From positions 676,927-723,466 of the forward strand of contig CAUYUJ010021159.1 of the NCBI GenBank assembly GCA_963575745.1: a DNA stretch of 46,540 bases, given 5' to 3'. Both the position numbers and the translations under genes were made by a program. Below are positions 19,284-29,281 of this stretch, piece by piece. The stretch is from Prorocentrum cordatum. Taxonomy: Eukaryota > Sar > Dinophyceae > Prorocentrales > Prorocentraceae. The notes under the pieces are model-generated. The model was not told where the DNA came from. It saw nothing but the letters and a program-made list of their open reading frames with translations, and searched no databases. Each line of letters begins with the position of its first letter. Positions within the stretch are counted from its first letter, which is position 1.

Positions 19284-19860
19284 ACCCCGCCCATAGGACA
19301 AGTCCAGCTGGACTTCTCCTATGGGTGGGGGTCGCCGGAGAGCCGAGCACCCCACCCATAGGACAAGTCCAGCTGGACTTCTCCTATGGGTGGGGGTCGC
19401 AGGAGAGCCAAGCACCCCACCCATAGGACAAGTCCAACTGGACTTCTCCTATGGGTGGGGGTCGCCGGAGAGCCAAGCACCCCACCCATGGGACAAGTCC
19501 AGCTGGACTTCTCCTATGGGTGGGGGTCGCTGGAGAGCCAAGCACCCCACCCATAGGACAAGTCCAGCTGGACTTCCCCTATGGGTGGGGGTCGCCAGAG
19601 AGCCAAGCACCCCACCCATAGGACAAGTCCAGCTGGGCTTCTCCTATGGGTGGGGGTCCCCGGAAAGCCGAGCACCCCACCCATAGGACGAGTCCAGCTG
19701 GACTTCTCCTATTGGTGGGGGTCGCCGGAGAGCCAAGCACCCCACCCATAGGACAAGTCCAGCTGGACTTCTCCTATGGGTGGGGGTCCCAGGAGAGCCA
19801 AACACCCCACCCATAGGACAAGTCCAGCTGGACTTCTCCTATGGGTGGGGGTCGCCGGAG
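19284..19860. repeat. Nine-copy tandem array of 65-bp palindromic units
   Basis: Nine units at exactly 65 bp (ATGGGT marker at 19321, 19386, 19451, 19516, 19581, 19646, 19711, 19776 and 19841). Each contains a ~44-bp near-perfect palindrome, CCCACCCATAGGA / CAAGTCCAGCTGGACTT / CTCCTATGGGTGGG, with one mismatch pair, joined by a short GGTCGCCGGAGAGCCAAGCA-type linker. The copies are almost identical, suggesting recent amplification or homogenisation. Confidence 0.95.
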
Positions 19861-19865
19861 AGCGA

Positions 19866-20099
19866 AGGCGACGACAACGACGACGATGTCGAGGACGATG
19901 GCGGAGACGAGGACGACGACGATGACGACAGCCGCGACGACGACGAAGACGATGACGACGACGATAAAGTCGGCGACTGCGACGACGACGACGACGACGA
20001 TGGCGACGACGACGACGACGACGGCAGCGACGACGACTACGATTACGACGACGAGGGCGACTACGACGACGACGACGATGACGGCGACGAGGGCGACGA

Positions 20100-20153
<54 letters not shown>

Positions 20154-20400
20154 GGGTGACGACGACGACTGCTTCGATGGAGACGAGGACGAAGACGACG
20201 ACGACGAAGGCGACAAAAAGACGACGATGACGAAGACGACGGCGACGACGACGAAGACGACTACTGCTGCGTCGACGAAGACGACAACGACGACGCAACG
20301 ACGACCAGGGCGACGACGGCGACGAGGGCGACGACGACGACGAGGGCGACGACGACGACAAAGACGACAAAGACGACGACAAAGACGACGACGACGACGA
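19866..20400. repeat. (GAC)n tract
   Basis: GACGAC repeats with GAA/GGC interruptions, abutting the palindrome array without a spacer. Poly-Asp and poly-Thr frames are by-products. Confidence 0.93.
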
Positions 20401-20580
20401 GGCGTCCGGCGTCTGGCATCTGGCGTCCGGTGTATGGCATTTGGCGTCCGGCGTTTGGCATATGGCGTCCGGTGTCCGGTGTCTGGTGTCTGGTGTACGT
20501 TGTCCTGTGTCCGGAGTCTGGTGTTCGGTGTCCCTGTCCGGGCGCCTGGTGTCCGGTGTCCGGTGTCTGGCGTCAGTTGC
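20401..20580 (+). repeat. TGTCCGG-type heptamer array, first copy
   Basis: Repeats of (G)TGTCCGG/GCGTCTGG/GCGTTTGGC. The same family in the same orientation recurs at 22157-22347, and in both cases a GAC tract abuts it. Confidence 0.85.
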
Positions 20581-20584
20581 AGAG

Positions 20585-21140
20585 CATGAGGCGGGGGAGG
20601 AGCAGCAGCAGCAGGAGGATGAGGATGATGATGGTGATGAGGAGGAGGAGGACGAGGAGGAGGAGGATAAGCAGCAGGAGGAGGATGATGGTGATGATGA
20701 TGGTACCAATAATCACAATGAGGATGAGGATAAACAGCAGGAGGACGAGGAGGAGGAGGAGGATGTTGAGGTGGAGGAGGGGGTTGAGGAGGATGAGGAG
20801 GATGGGGAGGAGGATAAGGAAGGGGTGGATAAGGAGGGGAATCAAGAGAATGAGGCTGAAGATGATGAGGAGGATGAGGAGACGGAGAAGGAGGAGGACA
20901 TTGAGGATGATGAGGATGATTAGGAAGAACTATATGATTACAATAACGATGATGAGCAGGAGGAAAAGCAGCAGGACAAGGATGCAGCAGCAGCAGCAGG
21001 ATGAGGAGAATGAGGATGAGGAGGGGAAGTATATAAGGAGCAGCAGGAGGATGATGATGATGACGGCGATGATGAAAAAGAGGGGTAGGTAGAGGAAGAG
21101 GAGGAGGATGGGGAGGAGGAACAGCAGCAGAATGAGGATT

Positions 21141-21201
<61 letters not shown>

Positions 21202-21300
21202 GGGGGAATGAAGAGGATGAGGAAGAGGGGAAGGAGGATGAGGAGGAGGTGGACGGGGAGAAGGAGGAGGAGGAGGAAGAGTGGAAGATGATCAGGAGGA
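20585..21300. repeat. Mixed GGA/GAT/CAG tract
   Basis: GAGGAGGATGATG and AGCAGCAGCAGG repeats with a pure GAT run at 21140-21200. No credible gene. Confidence 0.85.
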
Positions 21301-21324
21301 TAAGGAGCAGCAGGAGCGGGCCCC

Positions 21325-21500
21325 AACGGGCGTGCCAGACCGGCGGGTGGACCGTAACGGGCGGGTCGGGTCGGGCGGGCGGGACATTAAAGTAGGAAAC
21401 ATCATCGAGTTGGCACGCGCGTGTCCTAACGGGCGGATCGGGTCCGGCGGGCGGACCCTAACGGGCGGGCGGGTCGGTCTGGGCGGGACATTTAAATAGT
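21325..21500. repeat. GGGCGGG-rich repeats (G-quadruplex potential)
   Basis: ACGGGCGGGTCGGG-type words occur repeatedly. Around 21359-21385 five or more GGG runs are separated by 1-2 bases. GGGCGGGACATTAAA near 21378 and GGGCGGGACATTTAAA near 21481 mark about two degenerate units. Confidence 0.7.
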
Positions 21501-21529
21501 GTTCAATCTGTCTTGCTGGACCTCTGCGA

Positions 21530-21645
21530 GGGCGACGAGGGAGACGAAAACGACGAGGGCGAGGACGACGACGACGACGACGATGAAGGCGACGACGACG
21601 ACGACGATGAAGGCGACGACGACGACGAAGACCGCGACGACGACC
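21530..21645. repeat. (GAC)n tract, second
   Basis: GACGACGACGATGAAGGC repeats, followed by a TCC tract to about 21715. Confidence 0.85.
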
Positions 21646-21739
21646 CGTCCTCCTCCTCCTCCGCCTCCTTCTCCTCGTCTCCTCCTCCTCCCTCTTCCTC
21701 CTCCTCCTCCCCCACCTTCACAGTCATCAGAGCGTAATA

Positions 21740-22110
21740 CTCGCTATGATCGTCAGCAGCGGCATCAACATCATCATAATCATCACCAGCATCGTCATCG
21801 TCATTATCATCACCATCATCACCATCACCATCATCACCATCATCACAATCATCATCATCATCATCATCATCATCAGCATCATCAACGTCACCATCATAAC
21901 CACCATCACTACCATCACCATCATCACTACTACCACCACCACCACCATCATCATCACCATCATCACCATCATCACCACCATCATCGTTATCGTCATCATC
22001 ATCGTCGTCATCATCATCGTCATCATCAGAATGGCATGGTCAACTTCATTCACAGTTTCGTCATCACCGTAATCATCATCACCGTCGTCGTCGTCTGCAT
22101 CCATCGCAAT
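21740..22110. repeat. (ATC/CAT)n tract
   Basis: CATCATCACCATCAT repeats, the reverse complement of the GAT tracts elsewhere in the window. Confidence 0.9.
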
Positions 22111-22156
22111 CATTACCGTAGTCGCCATCAACACCAACATAAACATCATCATCGAC

Positions 22157-22347
22157 GTCCGGGGCCGGTGTCCAGAGTCCGGTGTCCGGTGTCCGGTGTC
22201 CAATGTCATGTGTCCGGTGTCCGGTGTCCGGTGTCCGGTGTTTGGTGTCCGTTGTCCAGTGTCCGGTGCCCGATGCCCGGTGCCCGGTGTCCAGTGCCCG
22301 TCGGGTGTCTGGTGTCCGGTGTCTGGTACCCGGTGTCCAGTGTCCAG
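22157..22347 (+). repeat. TGTCCGG-type heptamer array, second copy
   Basis: GTGTCCGGTGTCCGG repeats with GTGTTTGG/GTGCCCGG variants, followed by GAC repeats at 22370-22435. Confidence 0.88.
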
Positions 22348-22439
22348 CGCGCGAGAATTGTTCTATAGTGCGACGACGACGACGACGGGGGCGACGACGA
22401 CGACGACGGCGACGACGACGATGACGACGATGCCGAGGC

Positions 22440-23040
22440 CCCGGCAGGTCACCGAGGTTGGTGACTTCGCGAGGCCCTTTGGAGGCCTGGGCGGTCCACC
22501 GAATGTCGAATACAGGACGGTGACCTTGCGAGGCCCGTTGGAGGCCCGAGGCCCGTTGAAGGCCACGGAAGGTCACTGAGGTCCGTGACCCTGTGGCCCG
22601 CTGGAGGCCCGGGCAGGTCACCGAGGTCGGTGACCTCGCGAGGCCCGTTGAGGGCCCCGGGAGGTCACCGAGGTCGGTGATTTTGCGAGGCTCTTTGGAG
22701 CCCCTGGCAGGTCACTTAGTCTCAAACCCAGGCTGGTGGCCTTGCGAAGCCCGCTGAAAGCCCGAAGGTCTCCGAGCTGGGTGTCCTCATGGGGCCCGTT
22801 GAAGGCTCCGGCATGTCACTGAGACCTTGCAAGGCTCTTTGGACCCCCTGGCATGTGACCGTATATCGAACACAGGCCAGTGACCTTGCGTGGCCAGCTG
22901 GAGGCGCCAGCAAGTCACCGAGGTCGGTGACATCGCGAGGCCCGTTGAGGGCCCCGGGAGGTCGCCAACGTCGGTGACCTCGCGAGGCTTTTTGGAGGCC
23001 CTGGCAGGTCACCGATCACCGAGGTCCAGCTGACTTTGCG
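22440..23040. repeat. ~47-bp repeat array with a palindromic core
   Basis: The core GGTCACCGAGGTCGGTGAC is itself an inverted repeat. It is followed by CTCGCGAGGCCCGTTGGAGG and a CCCGGGCA-like segment. Spacing is 47 bp at 22616, 22663 and 22710 and irregular elsewhere. No gene. Confidence 0.85.
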
Positions 23041-23059
23041 AGGCTCGCTGGCCCCTACA

Positions 23060-24215
23060 GTGGAAGCCATAGGCATCCTTGCAACTCTGGGCTAAGAGAT
23101 GTCGTGACCTGAGCAGGTCCAGTCCAAATCGCTTTAGACATCCTCGCAAGTCTGGGCTCAGACATGCCGCGAGCGAGGTGAACCAGACAACCTCAGACAT
23201 TCTCGCGACTCTGGCCTCAGAGATGCCTGAACCTGCGGTGACCTGGTCCGTTTCGCCTGAGACATCTTCGCAAATTTGAGCTCCCAGATGCCATGCGCCA
23301 GGTGGTCTGGCCAGTTCCGCCTGAGATATCTTCGCAACTCTGGGCTTAGATGCCGTGCGCGAGATGGTGCGGCCGGGCTGGCCTGAGCATCCTCGCAACA
23401 CTGGGCTCAGATACGCCCTGACTTGATGTGGTACAGCCCGTTTCGACTGAGGTATCCTCGCAACTCTGGGCTCAGAGATGCCTTTCGCGAGGTGGTCTGG
23501 CCCATTTTGCCTGAGACCCCCTTGCAGTTCTGGGTTAAGACTCAGACATGCCGCGCACGAAACGGTCTGGACATTCTCGCCCGAGACATCATCGCAGCTC
23601 TGGGATTGGAGATGCTCTGACCTGATTTGGTCCGGCCCGATTCGCTTGAAACATTTTCGCAACTCCAAACTCAGATATGCCCTGACTTGAGGTGGTCCGG
23701 CCCAGTTCGCTTGGGACAGTCTCGCAACTCTGGTCTCCGAGATGCCAGGCGCGAGGTGGTCCAGCCTGTTTCGCCTGAGGTATCCTCGCAACTCTGGGCT
23801 CCTAGATGTCGCGCGCAGGGTGGTTTAACCATTTTCGCCTCCGACATCCTCGGAATTCTGGGCTCCACCACGCCGCGCGCGAAAGTCTGGCCAACTTTCC
23901 CCGAGACATCCTTGCAACTCTGGGCTCAGAGATGCTCTGACCTGAGGTGGTCTGGCCCTTTCCGCCCGAGACATCTTCGCAAATATGGGCTCAGGCATGC
24001 CGCGCGCGAGGTGGGCCGGCGCGCTTCGCCTGTGGCATCCTCGCAACTCCAGCCTCAGAGACGCTGCGCGCGAGGTGGTCCGGCCAGGCTCAAGGATGCC
24101 CTGAATTGAGGTAGCCCGGCCAGTTTCGCCTGAGACCTGTTCGCAACGCTGGGCTCCGAGATGTGGCGCGCTAGGTGGCCCAACCCGTTCGCCTGCGACA
24201 TCCTCGCAACTGGGC
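23060..24215 (+). repeat. ~65-bp satellite array (family B), plus orientation
   Basis: About eighteen diverged units containing CTCGCAACTCTGGGCTC, AGAGATGC, GCGCGAGGTGGTCTGGCC and TTTCGCCTGAGACATC. The CAACTC marker recurs at 23335, 23396, 23461, 23525, 23595, 23660, 23725 and 23789, a spacing of 61-70 bp. Confidence 0.92.
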
Positions 24216-25160
24216 TCCCAGACGGGGCCAGGACCACACGACTAGTTATCGAGTCGTCCTCAAGGAGGGGTTCAACCGCCCTTGGCCCGAGGGGGCAGTT
24301 AAGCGGTGCCGAGGCGAGAGCCGGATTTCTGATTCATGTGGAAGGACGTCTCAGGCGGGAGCGTCAGGCCGGAATATATATGTTGAGGAAATATCCGGCG
24401 AGAGGAGAAATATGAAGGCAATAAAAAGAATTTGGAGTACGAGGAGGGGCGAGGAGAACCCGGATGAGGAAGAGCATCAGGAGCACGATGATGAGAAGGA
24501 TGATAAAGAGCAGGAGGAGGGAGGAGGAAAGTAACGGCGAGAAGGAGGAGGAACGGCATGAGGATGCGGAGGAGAAGGGAGGACGATGAGGTTGCGTAGA
24601 AAGGTGGACGGCGAGAAACACGATGAGGACGGTGGCATAAACAACGACGACGACATTGATAACGACAAGGGCGCACGCAAATCAGGAACCGTGAGGACGG
24701 TGACTCGGAGGTCGCGAGAACAAGTTTTGAAGCCACATTAGATCTAGAGTCGTTGCTGGGGATGCTGGACCATGGCCTTAATAATCTATTCCTCCTTCGT
24801 CGCTGCTCCGCGTCATCCTTCTGCTGCTGCTGCCCCTCGCATCCCCCGTCCCTCCGCTGCTCCTCCACCTCCTGCTCTGTTCTCACGTCTCGCCCGCCGT
24901 CCCCCCCCCCGCACACACTTCTCGCCCCTCACTTTCCACGCTTGTCCAAGGAGGAATTAAAGAGGATCAGATGGGCCGCAGATGCGCAGAGTATCAGAAG
25001 GCAGAAAAAGATACAGCGGAGGATGAAGATGAATAGTATGATTGCCGTGACGAGGTGGATCGCAACGATTGCGGCGACCCGCCGACCATGACGACTGCAA
25101 TATATCACAACGGTATTGGCGCTCAAGGTGACGACAACAATGGTTGCAATGATTCCTCAT
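24216..25160. other. Spacer, no recognised gene
   Basis: Mixed DNA with a purine-rich middle (24440-24600) and a TCC/CCG-rich part (24780-24930). ORFs on both strands are short and unrelated to known families. Confidence 0.5.
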
Positions 25161-25164
25161 GAAG

Positions 25165-25345
25165 TTGATTGCGAGTGAATTTGATGATGAGCATGGTGGT
25201 GATGACGATGACCACGATGATGATAACGACGACGATGATGATGATGATGACGATGATAATGATGATGATGATAACGATGATAATGTCGACGACAACGATG
25301 AGGGTCCTGATGACGACGACGGCGACGACTACGACGAAGACGAAT
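25165..25345. repeat. (GAT)n / (GAC)n tract
   Basis: GATGATGATG with GACGAC, immediately before the foldback element. Confidence 0.85.
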
Positions 25346-25394
25346 CGGATGAACGGGCGGCCGTCCGCCGCGGCAGAAGCGGACGGCCGGCCGA

Positions 25395-25715
25395 GGCCGC
25401 GGCAAACGCCCAAGAGATCTACGCGGCGGCCTCTGCTGAGAGAAAGTCTGCGCTGCAAGGCTCTTCTCAGCAAGGGCACCCGGGTGCCTCTGCTGAGAAG
25501 GCGCGGGTCTGACCCCGGGATCGCCCGCTGGACGCGATGAGACGACGCCCTCCAAGTAGAGCTAGTTTCATCAGGGCCAGACGACGATCCCAGGGTCAGA
25601 CCCACGTCCTCTCAACAGAGGCACCCGCGCGCCTCGCTGGGAAGACCCCTACAGCGCAAGCCTCATCTCAGCAGACGCCGCCGTGTAGATCCTAGACGTT
25701 CGCCGCACCACGTGC
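25395..25715. mobile_element. Foldback (MITE-like) element with ~140-bp arms
   Basis: The left arm, about 25395-25535, contains GGCAAACGCCC, AGATCTACGCGGCGGCCTCT, GGTGCCTCTGCTGAGAAGG and GGGTCTGACCCCGGGATCG. The right arm, about 25575-25715, is its reverse complement with scattered mismatches, for example CGATCCCAGGGTCAGACCC and GCCGCCGTGTAGATCC. The loop is about 40 bp. No ORF. TIR-element identity is inferred; target-site duplications were not resolved. Confidence 0.65.
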
Positions 25716-26640
25716 TCTCAGCAGGGCCGCTGGGTTGGCCTTGCCGAGAACGCGTAGAATGCGGCAAACGCCGAAGACCCCAGGGGCAGGGGGCTCGATC
25801 GGAAGCGAAACGCTGTCGGCGTTGGCTGTATCTTCGGTTGAAATGCCGATGCCGATCATGGCTTGGCACCGGTACCTGTACCGGCATCGGTGCTGGTATC
25901 GATAGCGATATTGGCACCGACAGGCGCAGAACCGTTCTTAGCATCAACACTCGCACAGTCCAAGGGGGCCCTGCGGGAGTCTGGAGGAGGGAGGGGGCTG
26001 CAAGGAGGAGCAGGAGGGGCATGGGGGGAGATGGAGGAGGCAGCAGCAGAAGGAGGACCAGGACAAGGACGGAGACGAGGCGGAGAAACATCACCAGCAT
26101 ACCGATTTATAGGCTCAGTCCAGCATCCCCGACAGCGATTTTGAGCCAGGGTGGCTCCAAATGTTGTTTGCGCGTCCACCGAATCATCGCCCTCGCGCCC
26201 GTGATTTGCCTGCGCCCTTGTCGTCGTCGTCGTTGCTGGCGTCGTTCTCTTTTCCATATTTCTTGCCCCCTCCCCCTTCCCGAACCTCATTTTCCTCCCC
26301 CTCCTTTTCCTCCCCCCCTCATCCCGTTCCTCCTTCTCCTCGTCTTTCTTCTTTCTCCTTCTCTTATTTTCCTCATTATCACCATCGCGTTCCTGATGTT
26401 ATTCCTCCTGGTTCTTCTCGCCCCACCTCGTTCTCCTGGTTCTCCTCCTCGCCCTCAAAGTTCCCCTCTCGCTGGAGATTTCAACGTGTACTAGGGCGTG
26501 TCAGAAATTTATGTTCTCGCCTCGGCGCCGGCTAACTGCCCCCTCGGGGCAGGGGCGCCTGGGCCCCTCCTGGGGCACAACTCGATATTAGCAGTGTAGT
26601 GTAACAGGAAGCTTGGGCCTGGCCCCATCTGACTCCTCTC
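25716..26640. other. Spacer, no recognised gene
   Basis: Includes a small GGCATCGGT/GGTACC-like internal repeat near 25860-25920 and a TCC-rich part at 26230-26470. No coding sequence supported. Confidence 0.5.
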
Positions 26641-26644
26641 TGCC

Positions 26645-27565
26645 ACCTCTCGGAGCTCAGTTGTGAGGATGTCTCAGGCAACACTGACTGGACTACCTCG
26701 TGCGCGGCATCTCGGAGCCCAGAGTTGCGAGGAGGTCTCAGGCGAAATTGGCCCGACCATCTCTCGCGCGGCATTTTGGAGCCCAGAGCTGCGAGGATGG
26801 ATCAGGCAAATCCGGCCGGAGTACCTCGAGCGCATCATCTCTGTGCCCGGAGTTGCGGGGATACATCAGGCCATATTGGCCAAGCGACCTCGGGCGCGGC
26901 ATGTGTGAGCCCAGAGTTGCGAAGATGTCTCAGGCGAAAATGGGCCAGATCACTTCAAGTCAGGAGCATCTCTGCACCCAGAACTGCGAGGATGTTTCAG
27001 GCGAACCAGACCGGACAACCTCACGCGTCGCAACTTCGAGCCCAGAGTTGTGAGGATGTCTCTGGCGACATGGGCCAGATCACCTCAGGCCACAACAGTT
27101 CAGAGACCAAAGTTGCGAGGATGTCTCAGGCGAAACGGGCCCGACCACCTCGCACGCGGCATCTCTGAGCCTGGAGTTGCGAGGATGTCCCAGGCGAAAC
27201 AGGCTGGACCACCTTATGTCAGAGTATCCATGAGCCCGCGCGCGCGACATCTTGGAGCCCAGAGTTGCGATGATGTCGCAGGCAAAATTAGCTGGACCTC
27301 TCGCACGCGGCATCTGGGAGCCCAGAGTTGCGAGGAGGTCTGAAACGAGTTTAACTGCGCCATTTCGCGCCTGGCATCTCGGATCTCAGAGTTGCGTGGA
27401 TGCCCCGGGCGAATGGGGCCAGACCACCTCAGGTGAGGGCATATTTGAGCCCAGAGTTGCGAGGATGTCACAGGCGAATCGTGCCGGACCAACTCAGTCA
27501 GAGCATTTCCGATCCCAGAGTTTCGATGATGCCTCTGGCGAAACGGGCCCGACCCCCCCCTTCCA
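26645..27565 (-). repeat. ~65-bp satellite array (family B), minus orientation
   Basis: The reverse complement of the arrays at 23.1-24.2 and 31.55-32.6 kb, with words such as GAGCCCAGAGTTGCGAGGAT and TCTCAGGCGAAA. About fourteen units. The part 27130-27545 is a long, close inverted match to about 32140-32580. Confidence 0.92.
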
Positions 27566-27744
27566 CCTCGGCCCCCCGGTGGCTTCAACATTGCCTTCCA
27601 GAGGCCCCCGAAAGCCGTGCCGCGATACCCCGATACACAAACAAGAAGCCTCAAACCCAGAACCCAGAGCCTCATCTCAGTATCCCCCTCCTCTTCTTCC
27701 TCCTCCTCCACCTCCTCCTCGCCCCCCTCTCCTCTCCCTTCGTT

Positions 27745-28038
27745 TCATTCCCCACCCTCCTCCTCTCCCGATCCTCTCCGATTCTTCTCCCCCCCCATCC
27801 TCCGCCCCCCCTCCTCCTTCTCTCCCCGCCCTCCTTTTCCTCCCCGGCACGCGCGCCCGATTGGGCGTCGTTTGCATGTATTGCACTTCAGGGTGCCCTT
27901 CTTTTCGTCGCGCGCGACATTGGCAGGGTTCCCGGGAAACGCCGACTTCGGTTGTCTCTTTTCGCACGCGCCGCTGCACTGATACGCTCGGCAACTGCGC
28001 GCTGTGAACCCGAGTTTCTCACAGCCCCCGCACACCAC
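27745..28038 (-). pseudogene. Helitron remnant: Cys-knuckle (Stc1-like) segment
   Basis: Reads VVCGGCEKLGF, then QCSGACEKRQPKSAF and LKCNTCKRRP, the CxxC...K..F...CxxC pattern of the zinc knuckles at the end of the plus-strand element, followed by a low-complexity Gly/Glu tail (shadow of a TCC tract, not real coding). It is in the same frame as the segment above but separated by the TAA at 28066. Stc1-like is an assignment by pattern, not a search result. Confidence 0.5.
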
Positions 28039-28065
28039 TTTGAGTTGTTTCGTCTTTCGATGATG

Positions 28066-28350
28066 TTATACTTGCGCTGGCTTCAAATGTTTCGTGTCCG
28101 AAAACGCTCCTCTGCGCGCCGCGCGCGTCAGCGGCTTAGCGTCCGCCTCAGCTTTCCGCTTCTTATTATTCAGTTCGCGGGTCGCCCTCTCGCGCTCTTC
28201 CGCGAACCTCCGACATGGCCCCCCCCCTGCTGCTTTGCGCTTCTTTTGAGCATCGGACATCTCCGCCTCCTCTGGGAATGCAGCCAGACAGTCATCGTTC
28301 GAACAAAGCACTTGGCCCACGCGTGTCCTTCGACTCGCGCGTCGTCCTCT
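28066..28350 (-). pseudogene. Helitron remnant: second copy of a duplicated Cys module
   Basis: Reads VGQVLCSNDDCLAAFPEEAE, then SDAQKKRKAAGGGPCRRFAE and ERERATREL. This is a second copy of the module at the end of the segment above (CSSDDCLALFPEEAE, AEERERTTRE). The two copies lie 160 bp apart (CTCCGCCTCCTCTGGGAAT at 28261 and 28421). Because 160 is not a multiple of three, this copy is in a different frame. Confidence 0.5.
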
Positions 28351-29266
28351 CACGTTCTTCCGCGCATGTCCGACACGACCTCTCCCCTGCTGCTCTGTGC
28401 TTCTTCTGGGCTTCGGGCATCTCCGCCTCCTCTGGGAATAGTGCCAGACAGTCATCGCTCGAACAACGCACTTTGCCCACGCTCTCTGCCCATTTCGCGT
28501 TGCAACGGGGAAACTTCTGTTGCCCTTTGACACCGCTGTACTTGACACAGCGCAAGGTCCGAATTCTTTTCGCGTCGACCCCATCGCCAACACCTGCCAC
28601 GCCCCCATCGCCGCCCTCCTGCACGCCTCCATCGCCCTGCGCTTTCGTTGCCCATCCGTCGCGCGTCTTGCGCCATTTCTCGCCCCGGCTCTTCATCTCG
28701 GCGGTGCGCTCTTTACAAAAAGCCGGCCTCTCCTTCCGCTGGAACTCGCACTTCGTAAACGCCTCCACCGGCAGCCGTCGTCGGCAACGCCCGCGCTGAT
28801 CGCGCGGCATCAGCTTCGCCTCCCACTCCTCCCAGTCCACTTTCTCCCCGCGAAGCACCTGCAACAGCTTCTGCGCGCCTGGCATCTCGCCTTCGCTGCG
28901 CGGCTTCCTATCGAAAGGCCGGAAAATCAACAAGTTCCCCCGCCTCCGGGCCCGCGTAATGGCCACATAACTGGACATCCAACTTGCGCCGCGCCCTCTC
29001 TCCAGATCCGCAATAACAGCGCACATGGTCCTCCCTTGCGCGGCGTGGGCTGTGACTGCCAACGCTAAAGTAATCATGAACTGCGTGCGCTTCGCGCCCA
29101 ACACTGGGCGCTTCCGATACTCATCCAAAAACCACAGGCGCCCCTTTGAAGGGAAGATTGCGCGCAGCCCCAGGTCCCACCCTGGCAGGTGCCACTCCTT
29201 CGCATGGAAATCCAACACTATCATCTTGGGCACGTGCGACAAGACCTCTTCGTCCGCGTCTCCCAC
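28292..29266 (-). pseudogene. Helitron remnant: Pif1 helicase C-terminal motifs and Cys module
   Basis: Contains the superfamily 1 helicase motifs ALAVTAHAAQGRT and SSYVAITRARRRGNLLIF, followed by RPFDRK and LLQVLRGEKVDWEEWE, which match RPFDRA and LLLQVLRGDPMDWEAIE in the plus-strand copy. A Cys module (VRCSSDDCLALF, SCRTCAEERE) follows before the frame is lost. It continues the frame of the previous segment after an in-frame TAG at 29282-29284; the apparent start is a GTG and not a true initiator. Confidence 0.65.
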
Positions 29267-29281
29267 GACCTCGTCCTCGTG

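Noticed and set aside
26138-26160. Possible spliced-leader relic (TTTTGAGCCAGGGTGGCTCC)
   Set aside because: Only loosely similar to the reverse complement of the dinoflagellate leader, with several mismatches and no adjacent retrogene.
27617-27982. Forward Ser/Pro-rich ORFs over the minus-strand helicase end
   Set aside because: Shadow frames of a TCC tract and of the Cys-rich minus-strand segment.
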